Source: Planctomycetaceae bacterium (GTDB lineage: Bacteria > Planctomycetota > Planctomycetia > Pirellulales > Thermoguttaceae). Taken from it: DNA of 8,843 nt. The stretch lies in NCBI GenBank assembly GCA_031278315.1, contig JAITKS010000207.1, forward strand, positions 1 through 8,843, read 5' to 3'. Each line of letters opens with the position of its first letter. Position 1 is the first letter of the stretch. Both the position numbers and the translations under genes were made by a program. Below the pieces are notes generated by a model. It searched no databases, was not told where the DNA came from, and was given only the letters and a program-made list of their open reading frames with translations. This document shows positions 1 to 6,374 of the stretch, piece by piece.

Positions 1-581
1 AATTTCGATACTCCAGTAAGAAAAATAAATTTCAAATGCTCATCTGTACTTTTCATTATCTGATAAAAATCGTGTACCGCTGTCCGAATCGTAGTCAAAT
101 GTGAATCAAAAAGATGAGAAGTAACCGGTTTATCGTACTCGTCAATAAGAACAACAACAGGTTTGCCGGTTACATTGTGTAATGATTTTATCAACTCAAC
201 AAAACAGTCGGGCGCAAATTCAGCCGATAAAGTAATTCCATAATCTTGAGCAATATTTTTCAGATGAAATATCAGACTGCTTTCCATTCGTTCTGGAGTG
301 GAATGGTCTATTCCCGCCCAATCTATTTTGATGACTGGAAATTGTTGCGACCAATCCCATTTGTCGTAAATATAAAGTCCCTCAAATAAATTTTTACGTC
401 CTTTGAATATCGCTTCCAATGTACTCACCAATAACGATTTACCAAACCGTCGCGGACGTGAAAGAAAATAAATTCTTCCTTCCGAAATCATTCGGTGGAC
501 AATTTCAGTTTTGTCAACATAGATACAGTCGTATGTACGTAAATTTTCAAACGACTGTGTGCCTATCGGTAACTTTTTCAT
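1..581 (-). CDS. AAA-ATPase-like / DUF1703-type protein, N-terminal part (runs off window)
   Basis: The reading frame opens with ATG at 581 and stays open for 193 codons to the left edge, so the C-terminal part is missing. The start MKKLPIGTQSFENLR, the Tyr-Val-Asp-Lys-Thr stretch (21-25), the P-loop-like SRPRRFGKSLL (41-51; Lys48, Ser49), the Walker B segment PVVVLIDEYDKP (141-152; Asp147, Glu148) and the FLTGVSK strand (187-193) are the signature of the AAA-ATPase_like family. Its members usually continue into a PD-(D/E)XK nuclease-like DUF1703 domain, which would lie outside this window. The family is often present in many copies in anaerobe genomes. Its cellular role is not established; a mobile-element or defence link is only a suggestion. 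No Shine-Dalgarno is visible before the ATG, only a T/A-rich run. It lies downstream of purL on the same strand with a 96-bp gap that holds a hairpin repeat. Confidence 0.88.
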   Translation of the reverse strand, partial: MKKLPIGTQSFENLRTYDCIYVDKTEIVHRMISEGRIYFLSRPRRFGKSLLVSTLEAIFKGRKNLFEGLYIYDKWDWSQQFPVIKIDWAGIDHSTPERMESSLIFHLKNIAQDYGITLSAEFAPDCFVELIKSLHNVTGKPVVVLIDEYDKPVTSHLFDSHLTTIRTAVHDFYQIMKSTDEHLKFIFLTGVSK

Positions 582-603
582 AACTTAATTTTTTTGTTTT
601 TTT

Positions 604-652
604 GTTACGATAAATAAATTGAAATGTCAGAGACACGCGGTGTTGTGTATCT
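604..652. repeat. Hairpin repeat, copy A
   Basis: A GTTACGATAAATAAAT leader is followed by a short hairpin whose arms are AGAGACAC (629-636) and GTGTATCT (645-652), with one mismatch. The same leader plus hairpin recurs at 6019-6070. It lies between the purL stop and the ATPase start, so it might also act as a weak transcription stop for purL, but no long T-tract follows on the minus strand. Confidence 0.6.
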
Positions 653-684
653 ATTGAATCATTACAAAATTGAATCATTACGAA
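653..684. repeat. 16-bp tandem duplication across the purL stop codon
   Basis: ATTGAATCATTACAAA (653-668) is followed directly by ATTGAATCATTACGAA (669-684), with one difference. The purL stop codon (TAA on the minus strand, 680-678) lies in the right-hand copy, so the second copy is in the 3' untranslated region. It looks like a recent duplication. Confidence 0.8.
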
Positions 685-3605
685 ATTTTTGTCCAGTCTA
701 ACGGAGATTGCCAGATTGATTTTAATTCGTCAACTCGCACTGTAAATAAATCGCCAAAGCTAATTTGACCTTCCTTAATTACATAGCCAATCCTCTTAAT
801 TACTTGACCCGCAAAAATTGACTCAAATCTTTGAACATTACTCACATCAACCTCTGCAATAAATCTACTGTTCGATTCACTAAATAATATAAATTCATCG
901 AAATCTCCCTCTAATATTGCACCAAGATTGCCTCCAAAACACATCTCTGAAATCGCAACAGCTAATCCCCCTTCACTTAAATCATGTAAACTCAAAATCA
1001 AACTCCCATTAATCGCAACATTTATCGTTTCATAAATTTTCTTCGCAACAACTGTATCCAACGACGGAACTATACCGCCGGTAATTCCTCGTAACATCGC
1101 AAAATGAGAACCGCCAAGCTCATTTTTTGTTTCACCAATCTGATATAATACACTGCCGCTTCGTTTTAAGTCCATCGTTACACATTTAGAAATATCGTCA
1201 ATTTGCCCCATCGCCGAAATAAGTAAAGTCGGCGGAATCGAAATCGAATCTTTGCCCAATTCACGAAATTCGTTGTTCAAACTATCCTTGCCGCTTATAA
1301 ACGGAATCTCAAAATCTACAGATATTTCATAACACGCAATCGCTGCCTCAACTAAACTGCCCAAAGTTTCAGCTCGCTCTGTATTCCCCCAACAGAAGTT
1401 GTCTAAAATCGCAATTGTCCGCAATTCGGCACCAACAGCTACAGCATTACGAATCGCTTCATCTATTCCCGACGCTGCCATTCTATAAATATCAATGTCC
1501 CCATAATACGGATTCATTCCACATGAAATCACTAGCCCGCGATTCGATCCAAGAATCGGCCGAATCACCGACGCATCACTTGGCGCATCATTGTTCGCCC
1601 CAACAAGCGGCTTGATTACACTGCCCCCCTGAACTTCATGATCATATTGACGAATTATCCAATGCTTACTCGAAACATTAAACGAACCTAAAATTCGTTT
1701 TAAGTCATTCAAATACGAATTATTATTTATCGTTACAAAATTAGATGAATCCTTGCCGGCATATTCTGAATTAACATAACTCGGCTGTCTGTAAATCGCT
1801 TCACGAATAATCGGCGGACGACCTTTGTGTAAAAATTCCATGTCAATATCAGCAACTAATTCACCATGAAATTTCAATGTCAATCGGCCTGTCGATACAA
1901 ACTTCCCCAATACCGTTGCCTCAACATTTTCCGATTCACAAAGAGTATTGAACTCATTCCACTTTTCAGGAGAAACCGCAAAAATCATTCGTTCCTGCGC
2001 TTCAGAAATCCAAATTTCGGAATAACTCAAGCCTTCATATTTCAACGGTGCATTCGATAACTCGACCTCAACTCCAATATTCTCGCCCATCTCTCCGACA
2101 GCACTTGAAAATCCGCCTGCTCCGCAATCTGTAACAGCGTTGTATAAATTAAGATCACGCGCTGTCAACATTACATCGAGTACCATTTTTTCAGTTATTG
2201 CATTACCAATTTGCACGGCACCGCCTGAAATTGAATCGCTTTCACTTGTCAACTCTGCACTGCTGAAAGTTGCGCCGTGTATGCCGTCTCGACCGGTTCT
2301 GCCTCCTATTACGACAATTAAATCGCCCTCTTGCACTGACTTGAACGATTTCGTCTTTGGTAAAATTCCAACATTGCCGCAAAAAACAAGCGGATTTCCA
2401 AGATAACGTTTGTCGAAATAAACCGCACCATTTACAGTCGGAATCCCCATTCGATTTCCATAATCACGTACACCAGCAACAACACCTTTCATTATTCGCC
2501 GCGGATGTAAAACTCCCGCCGGAATTTCTTCAGACTGAATATCAGGCGGAGCAAAACAAAAAACATCTGTACTTGCAATCGGTTTTGCACCCAAACCTGT
2601 TCCCATCGGATCACGAATTACGCCGCCAAGTCCAGTATTCGCACCGCCGTAAGGCTCTATCGCAGAAGGATGATTATGAGTCTCAACTTTGAAACAAACA
2701 TTGTATTCGTCGTCAAAAGCAACGATTCCGGCATTGTCTGAAAAAACACTAATACACCGTTTGGCAGCATTAGGATTTTCCATGATAATTTTTTGCGTTG
2801 CAGCAAATATTGTTTCTTTGAGCATATTGTCGAATATTCGTAACGATAATGTTCCATCTGCATTATGACGTGTATAACGAATTCGCCCCGCAAGAGTTTT
2901 ATGAGAACAATGTTCACTCCAAGTTTGAGCTATTGTTTCGAGTTCAATATCCGTAGGATTGCGGTTTAATTTCTCGAAAGCTGATTTTATCGTTTGCATC
3001 TCTACAAGCGAAAGATAAAGCTGCATATTCTTGCTGACTTGAACGAGTTCTTTATCGTCCATGTTTCGAATAGGAATTGTAATCAGATTAAATTTGTATT
3101 GCGAACCGCATTGCAGATGATCAAAATATAACTCGCCGAAAACAACTTGTTCGACGGCATCATTGGCTAGTAATTTCGTTACTAGCGATTTTATCTCGGC
3201 AGCGTTAAGTTTGCTGATCAAATATTTCTTAAAAGTGCGAACAGCAAGCGGAATTATTCCCCAGTCACTCATAACCTGTTTAACGTTTTCCGCAACAGAA
3301 TCTGTAACGCCCGCTTTAGGCAAAACGTAGATAATATTGGAACTACAACTATCACTTTGATTTTGACTTTGACTTTGACCTTGTATTCTACGTATATTTA
3401 TTTTTTCAACAATTGTGTCAGCAAGTAATTTTTCAGAAAGAGTTTTAATTTGACTTACATCAAAATCACCTTCGATCAAATATCCATAAGAGGTATTGAT
3501 CTTCAACTCGTTTGTAAAACCGAGATCAATTGCATCACGAATTATTTCGACACCGCGAACATCCGGTTGATTATCAGCCGGAATAATATTTATTTCCCAA
3601 AGCAT
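678..3605 (-). CDS. purL: Phosphoribosylformylglycinamidine synthase, synthetase subunit with two fused PurS-like domains
   Basis: This enzyme makes FGAM from FGAR, ATP and glutamine-derived ammonia in purine synthesis. The 975 residues lie between small PurL (about 740) and large PurL (about 1300). The extra length is two tandem PurS-like domains, residues 1-73 and about 90-158, each ending in a KLLA(D/N) helix and a Val-Glu strand. They are joined by a QSQSQNQS linker. The catalytic core follows: TWSEHCSHKTL (228-238), ETHNHPSAIEPYGGA (308-322), GRTGRDGIHGATFSSAEL (435-452), DCGAGGFSSAVGEMGE (493-508) and SGKDSLNNEF (771-780). All key motifs are intact. No glutaminase domain is present, so a separate PurQ must supply ammonia. 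In large PurL the N-terminal domain resembles a PurS dimer, so this form plausibly needs no separate PurS. The start MLWEI is chosen because it begins the first PurS strand; no Shine-Dalgarno is visible. It lies 231 bp downstream of the ROK gene. Confidence 0.96.
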   Translation of the reverse strand: MLWEINIIPADNQPDVRGVEIIRDAIDLGFTNELKINTSYGYLIEGDFDVSQIKTLSEKLLADTIVEKINIRRIQGQSQSQNQSDSCSSNIIYVLPKAGVTDSVAENVKQVMSDWGIIPLAVRTFKKYLISKLNAAEIKSLVTKLLANDAVEQVVFGELYFDHLQCGSQYKFNLITIPIRNMDDKELVQVSKNMQLYLSLVEMQTIKSAFEKLNRNPTDIELETIAQTWSEHCSHKTLAGRIRYTRHNADGTLSLRIFDNMLKETIFAATQKIIMENPNAAKRCISVFSDNAGIVAFDDEYNVCFKVETHNHPSAIEPYGGANTGLGGVIRDPMGTGLGAKPIASTDVFCFAPPDIQSEEIPAGVLHPRRIMKGVVAGVRDYGNRMGIPTVNGAVYFDKRYLGNPLVFCGNVGILPKTKSFKSVQEGDLIVVIGGRTGRDGIHGATFSSAELTSESDSISGGAVQIGNAITEKMVLDVMLTARDLNLYNAVTDCGAGGFSSAVGEMGENIGVEVELSNAPLKYEGLSYSEIWISEAQERMIFAVSPEKWNEFNTLCESENVEATVLGKFVSTGRLTLKFHGELVADIDMEFLHKGRPPIIREAIYRQPSYVNSEYAGKDSSNFVTINNNSYLNDLKRILGSFNVSSKHWIIRQYDHEVQGGSVIKPLVGANNDAPSDASVIRPILGSNRGLVISCGMNPYYGDIDIYRMAASGIDEAIRNAVAVGAELRTIAILDNFCWGNTERAETLGSLVEAAIACYEISVDFEIPFISGKDSLNNEFRELGKDSISIPPTLLISAMGQIDDISKCVTMDLKRSGSVLYQIGETKNELGGSHFAMLRGITGGIVPSLDTVVAKKIYETINVAINGSLILSLHDLSEGGLAVAISEMCFGGNLGAILEGDFDEFILFSESNSRFIAEVDVSNVQRFESIFAGQVIKRIGYVIKEGQISFGDLFTVRVDELKSIWQSPLDWTKIS
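3354..3383 (-). repeat. In-frame hexanucleotide repeat in purL linker
   Basis: On the plus strand, TTGACT-type hexamers repeat and encode alternating Gln-Ser (residues 75-84) between the two PurS-like domains. It is a flexible, hydrophilic linker made by short tandem repeat expansion. Confidence 0.75.
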
Positions 3606-3615
3606 AAAAAATGTT

Positions 3616-3749
3616 GTTTGATTAGTTTGTTTAGTTTGATTGTTTAGTTTGATTGTTTAGTTTGATTGTTTAGTTTGATTTGTTTAGTTTGATTTGTTTA
3701 GTTTGATTTGATTAGTTTGATTTGATTAGTTTGATTTGATTAGTTTGTT
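3616..3749. repeat. 13/14-bp minisatellite upstream of purL
   Basis: Units start with GTTTGAT and end in TTA. Reading rightwards there are two short 9-bp units (3616-3633), three 13-bp GTTTGATTGTTTA units (3634-3672), two 14-bp GTTTGATTTGTTTA units (3673-3700), three 14-bp GTTTGATTTGATTA units (3701-3742) and a partial unit. Variants are grouped in blocks, as expected from stepwise local slippage. The array ends 10 bp before the purL start codon and fills much of the ROK-purL gap. It therefore sits in the purL 5' leader, or in its promoter if it has one. Confidence 0.92.
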
Positions 3750-3753
3750 ATGA

Positions 3754-3794
3754 AATTTCTAAAAACTTTATGTAAAAAATTATTTTTAGAAATT
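3754..3794 (-). terminator. Hairpin downstream of the ROK gene, possible terminator
   Basis: AATTTCTAAAAA (3754-3765) and TTTTTAGAAATT (3783-3794) form a perfect 12-bp inverted repeat with a 17-nt loop, starting 42 bp after the ROK stop on the minus strand. The stem is AT-rich and no clear U-tract follows on the minus strand, so termination is uncertain. It could instead be another small palindromic repeat. Confidence 0.45.
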
Positions 3795-3836
3795 CCCGTT
3801 AGTTTATATATAGTTGAAATGTTGTTAAATTTGCTG

Positions 3837-5345
3837 CTAATTTTTTATTCCCATATTGAAATGAAAGACAGCTGAGCGTCTGCCGTTTAAGTTGTTGTAT
3901 AGTTGAACAGCTTCTCTCAATTGAAGTATTCTGAAATCTATTCCTCGTCTATACAGATATTCTCTACACTTATCAGATAAAATTGTTTTTTCTGCTGTTG
4001 GAGTTGCTAAAATGAGCATATCAGTTCCGCCTTGTACAACGGTTTCTATATCTTTAAATCTGAAACCGTTTGGGTCTTTTTTTGGAACTTTTGTTCTCGC
4101 ATGAATTGTTCCGTCTGATAAAATTAGAATATCCGACATATATGCGACATCATCGATATGAATTACGTCATCTGCCAACATCAAGATATGCGGATATTTC
4201 GGCACAGACTCACAAAGTTGATCAAACGTAATAGTTTCTTTACCTCTTACTAGAGCGACGGCACCTAGAACTACTGCGCTGTCTCCTAACGACGAAACCA
4301 GAATCCGTCGTGAGCTTGGTGCGGCTGATAATTTGTCAGAAGCAGTAACTGATTCTATTACCGGCATCATGTATTTTTGACACGCTTCAATTACTCCGCC
4401 TCCGAGCATGATAACATCGGGATCAAGTAAATGCCGCACTGTCAAACAGGCGTAACCGATTACTGTTGATACATAGTTTATAATCACGGTAACTACTTCG
4501 TCGCCGCTTTTCAATGCTTTTGCAATTGAACCGCTTTTTATTATATCAAGTTTGCCTCCGTTATGATCAGCAATCGATGATTTCGCACCGCACGTTATTG
4601 CTTCACGAATATATCGTTCAATTGCCGATCTGCTTGCAATAGATTCAAAACAACCATAGTTTCCGCATCCGCATTGAACCAATCCAAACGAATTATCCGC
4701 CAATTGTTTTGCCGATTTCACCTTGCCTACTTTTATTACCCGCTTGACAATTTCAACTTGACGGACTCTTTTCCGTCCTGCTTTTTTCAGCCGCAATTGA
4801 CTACGCCAACTCTCACACGGAATTTGCAAAATAATATGACCGATTTCACCGGCAACTTGACCTGCACCCAAAACTAAACGATGCTCACGTACAATTCCGG
4901 CACCTATACCTGTTCCGACAAAAATTCCAACAGCCGTATCTGCCTGACGTCCGCTGCCGAGCCAACATTCACCAAGCGTGCCAAGATTACAGTCATTACC
5001 AATTTCAACACGAATACCGCCTAAACGTTCCCGCATCTCGTTTCCAAGCTCAACACCGGATAAATTCATGTTAGGTGTGACAACTATATATCCCGTGTCT
5101 GAACATACCACTCCGGGTACGGCTATACCAACTCCGCTCAAATTTTCAATTGACTGATTTTGAAGCATCAAAAGTTCGTGAATTGATTCTTCTATCACTT
5201 CAATTGTTTGGTCTGAATGACAATTTCGCGGCGTACTGCGCCGATTGCTCGCCAATACAGAACCCGTGTCTGTTATCAAAGACGCCTGTATTTTCGTCCC
5301 GCCGACATCTACTCCGATATACAAATTCTTAATTGAATCTTTCAT
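3837..5345 (-). CDS. ROK-family sugar kinase fused to an Mth938-like domain
   Basis: ROK proteins are sugar kinases or repressors. There is no N-terminal helix-turn-helix, so a cytoplasmic kinase (glucokinase-like) is likelier. Visible ROK motifs: phosphate-1 loop GVDVGGTK (11-18), GIAVPG (73-78), IGNDCN with the probable catalytic base Asp118, phosphate-2 loop FVGTGIGAG (142-150), GEIGH (166-170), zinc site CGCGNYGCFE (Cys225, Cys227, Cys232 with His170) and LGGG (314-317). Two features are odd. First, GEIGH and the zinc cysteines lie 55 residues apart instead of roughly ten, because of a Lys/Arg-rich insertion (about 174-223). Second, the ROK fold ends near residue 368 and is followed by about 115 residues resembling Mth938/DUF498 (YMSDILILSDGTI, then REYLYRRGI and an EAVQLYN helix). 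That domain's function is unknown. The substrate cannot be read from the sequence. A modest AAGAGG lies four bases before the ATG. The gene diverges from the glycosyltransferase. Confidence 0.9.
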   Translation of the reverse strand: MKDSIKNLYIGVDVGGTKIQASLITDTGSVLASNRRSTPRNCHSDQTIEVIEESIHELLMLQNQSIENLSGVGIAVPGVVCSDTGYIVVTPNMNLSGVELGNEMRERLGGIRVEIGNDCNLGTLGECWLGSGRQADTAVGIFVGTGIGAGIVREHRLVLGAGQVAGEIGHIILQIPCESWRSQLRLKKAGRKRVRQVEIVKRVIKVGKVKSAKQLADNSFGLVQCGCGNYGCFESIASRSAIERYIREAITCGAKSSIADHNGGKLDIIKSGSIAKALKSGDEVVTVIINYVSTVIGYACLTVRHLLDPDVIMLGGGVIEACQKYMMPVIESVTASDKLSAAPSSRRILVSSLGDSAVVLGAVALVRGKETITFDQLCESVPKYPHILMLADDVIHIDDVAYMSDILILSDGTIHARTKVPKKDPNGFRFKDIETVVQGGTDMLILATPTAEKTILSDKCREYLYRRGIDFRILQLREAVQLYNNLNGRRSAVFHFNMGIKN

Positions 5346-5349
5346 ATAA

Positions 5350-5355
5350 CCTCTT
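5350..5355 (-). promoter_or_regulatory. Ribosome binding site of the ROK gene
   Basis: On the minus strand AAGAGG lies four bases before the ATG at 5345. It is the only purine-rich Shine-Dalgarno-like sequence at usable distance from any of the five starts in the window, and it supports this start. Confidence 0.5.
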
Positions 5356-5452
5356 ATCTAAAAACTCTTACTTTTATTTACTTCGTCATTACACACACAG
5401 ATAATTCTGGATTCCTCTGGATACTTCATATAAACAATTTTTTACCAAAAAG

Positions 5453-5480
5453 AGAACAATAGGAGAACAATTAGAACAAT
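5453..5480. repeat. Three AGAACAAT direct repeats
   Basis: AGAACAAT occurs at 5453-5460, 5464-5471 and 5473-5480. It lies about 110 bp upstream of the ROK start codon, so an operator is possible, but uneven spacing and the general abundance of tandem repeats here make simple slippage as likely. Confidence 0.5.
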
Positions 5481-5507
5481 GTGAAATCAACATAAATTTG
5501 AAATTAC

Positions 5508-5529
5508 GTAATATTTCAGCAGAATATTT
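5508..5529 (+). repeat. Inverted-repeat element end, copy 1
   Basis: Begins GTAATATTTCAGCAGAATAT. All 22 bases match, as an exact reverse complement, positions 6308-6329. The core is itself nearly palindromic around CAGC. Related copies are at 5819, 6003 (inverted), 6101, 7570, 7694 (inverted) and 8728. Confidence 0.8.
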
Positions 5530-5818
5530 GTAACGAATTATTTTTTAATATTCCCGCCTCACTTTTTGATAAACGAATTTAAGGTGAAAATAAGATTGTT
5601 AAGATTATTGACACTCCAAAGACACCTTATACGCATCGTACTATGAATTTCGGTGATATAAATGCTATTCATTAAAAAGCTTGATTTCCGTTTAGGTAAA
5701 CAAACAGCTCGAACCGAAAATTCAAGTGAGAGCAGCTTAAAATATGTACAGTTAATTCTGACAACACCGACTACACGATTGTACAGAAACAGAAATTATT
5801 TACAACTCATACAAAATA

Positions 5819-6003
5819 GTAATATATTCAGTGGAATTTTTTTAATTAAATTACAATTGCGGCGGGTAAAATTTTTTAAACACAAAAAACACGAAATTTG
5901 TCTAAAAAAAATTTCGTGTTTTTTCGAGTGTTTCATGTTAAAAAAATTAAAACAAAAATGTCCAAATAGACAGTTACGAAAAAAAATTCAACTGATATAT
6001 TAC
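5819..6003. mobile_element. MITE-like unit of about 185 bp with terminal inverted repeats
   Basis: The left end GTAATATATTCAGTGGAATT (5819-5838, continuing as T's to 5843) and the reverse complement of the right end, GTAATATATCAGTTGAATTT (6003 leftwards), match over about 24 bases with one indel and one substitution. Between them lies a perfect 16-bp hairpin and an AACACGAA-type motif. There is no transposase, so it would be non-autonomous. A target-site duplication is not clear. The right end continues into TTCGTAAC, as in the copy at 7570. Confidence 0.6.
5884..5924. terminator. Strong hairpin inside the MITE-like unit, terminator-like on both strands
   Basis: Arms 5884-5899 (AAAAAACACGAAATTT) and 5909-5924 (AAATTTCGTGTTTTTT) are perfect complements over 16 bp with a 9-nt loop. 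The arms end in A and T runs, so it would resemble an intrinsic terminator in either direction. As both flanking genes point away from it, it has no obvious gene to terminate and is more likely a structural part of the repeat element. Confidence 0.6.
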
Positions 6004-6018
6004 AAATTTCCGTGAACG

Positions 6019-6070
6019 GTTACAATAAATAAATAAATCGAAACGTAGAGATACAATGCTTTGTGTCTCT
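6019..6070. repeat. Hairpin repeat, copy B
   Basis: GTTACAATAAATAAATAAAT leads into a 10-bp stem, AGAGATACAA (6047-6056) against TTGTGTCTCT (6061-6070), with a TGCT loop and one G-T pair. Leader and hairpin match copy A at 604-652, with one extra AAAT unit in the leader. I recall similar GTAGAGAC...GTCTCTAC hairpins as abundant intergenic repeats in other bacteria; that is memory, not a search. Confidence 0.65.
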
Positions 6071-6100
6071 TTGCAGATGTCAAGCAATATTGACAACAAG

Positions 6101-6146
6101 ATAATATTCCAGTGGAATATTTTTTGTAATATTAAGTGAAATTTTT
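6101..6146 (+). repeat. Inverted-repeat family copy with near-perfect palindrome
   Basis: ATATTCCAGTGGAATAT (6104-6120) is palindromic except at the centre. It continues through TTTTTTGTAATATTAAGTG into GAAATTTTTC. The same order (palindrome, TTTTGTAATATT, GTGAAATTTT) occurs at 8728-8780 after the Fe-S gene, so these two copies share more than the palindrome alone. Confidence 0.65.
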
Positions 6147-6222
6147 CAAAGGTTTCAAATTCATTTTTAACTAAACTTATTTTTCGTAATATGTCCGTGA
6201 GTAACTTCTAAAAACTAATATT

Positions 6223-6301
6223 AGGAGGAACGCAGGCGTCATGTCTGCATTGGTTTTTCACACAACAACTAAAGATACAGTCGAGACGGCCGCGTTCACG
6301 G
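6223..6301. repeat. GC-richer imperfect inverted-repeat element
   Basis: GAACGCAGGCGTC (6228-6240) and GACGGCCGCGTTC (6285-6297) are complementary at 11 of 13 positions, and a smaller GCAG...CTGC stem lies at the left end. The segment stands out against the surrounding A/T runs. It resembles widespread intergenic repeats of the form GGAACGC...GCGTTCC, again from memory. It also mimics a gene start (AGGAGG, then ATG at 6241), but the frame closes after 22 codons. Confidence 0.55.
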
Positions 6302-6307
6302 AACAAT

Positions 6308-6329
6308 AAATATTCTGCTGAAATATTAC
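6308..6329 (-). repeat. Inverted-repeat element end, copy facing 5508
   Basis: Read on the minus strand it begins GTAATATTTCAGCAGAATAT and is identical over 22 bases to 5508-5529. The pair brackets 822 bp that hold the other intergenic repeats. Confidence 0.8.
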
Positions 6330-6347
6330 CAATTTTTTTTATTTTTT

Positions 6348-6371
6348 AACAATCTAATTAACAATCTAATT
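6348..6371. repeat. 12-bp tandem duplication before the glycosyltransferase
   Basis: AACAATCTAATT occurs twice in perfect tandem (6348-6359 and 6360-6371), ending three bases before the GTG start. It occupies the place where a Shine-Dalgarno would be expected and contains none. Confidence 0.85.
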
Positions 6372-6374
6372 ATT

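Larger units (their letters stand above)
5346..6374. other. Long intergenic region between divergent genes, filled with short repeats
   Basis: These 1029 bp separate the ROK gene and the glycosyltransferase. I see no protein gene with a credible family match and no tRNA or known riboswitch. From left to right it holds three AGAACAAT repeats, an inverted-repeat end (5508-5529), a MITE-like unit with a strong central hairpin (5819-6003), a hairpin repeat (6019-6070), another inverted-repeat copy (6101-6146), a more GC-rich inverted repeat (6223-6301), a further inverted-repeat end (6308-6329) and a 12-bp tandem duplication. Promoters for both flanking genes should lie here, but none stands out. 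The parts 5530-5818 and 6147-6222 show nothing I can name. Confidence 0.7.

Noticed and set aside
3616..3749. CRISPR array
   Set aside because: The units are directly adjacent with no unique spacers, and there are no cas genes nearby. It is a minisatellite.
3837..5345. The ROK reading frame as two genes or a frameshifted pseudogene
   Set aside because: The frame is continuous through the basic insertion and into the Mth938-like domain, and both domains keep their expected order and motifs, so a single fused gene is the better reading.
5608..5633. Possible promoter, TTGACA followed by TATACG
   Set aside because: The spacer is only 14 bases, too short for a normal sigma-70 promoter, and no gene follows downstream.
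5662..6015. A 117-codon open frame on the plus strand
   Set aside because: It runs through the MITE-like unit and its hairpin, its product is dominated by Lys, Ile, Leu and Asn from A/T runs, it has no Shine-Dalgarno and no family resemblance. It is chance open frame in AT-rich DNA.
6241..6309. A 22-codon open frame with AGGAGG twelve bases upstream
   Set aside because: The start mimic lies inside the inverted-repeat island 6223-6301 and the frame crosses its right arm. Spacing is long and the peptide shows no recognisable feature, so a repeat is the simpler explanation.
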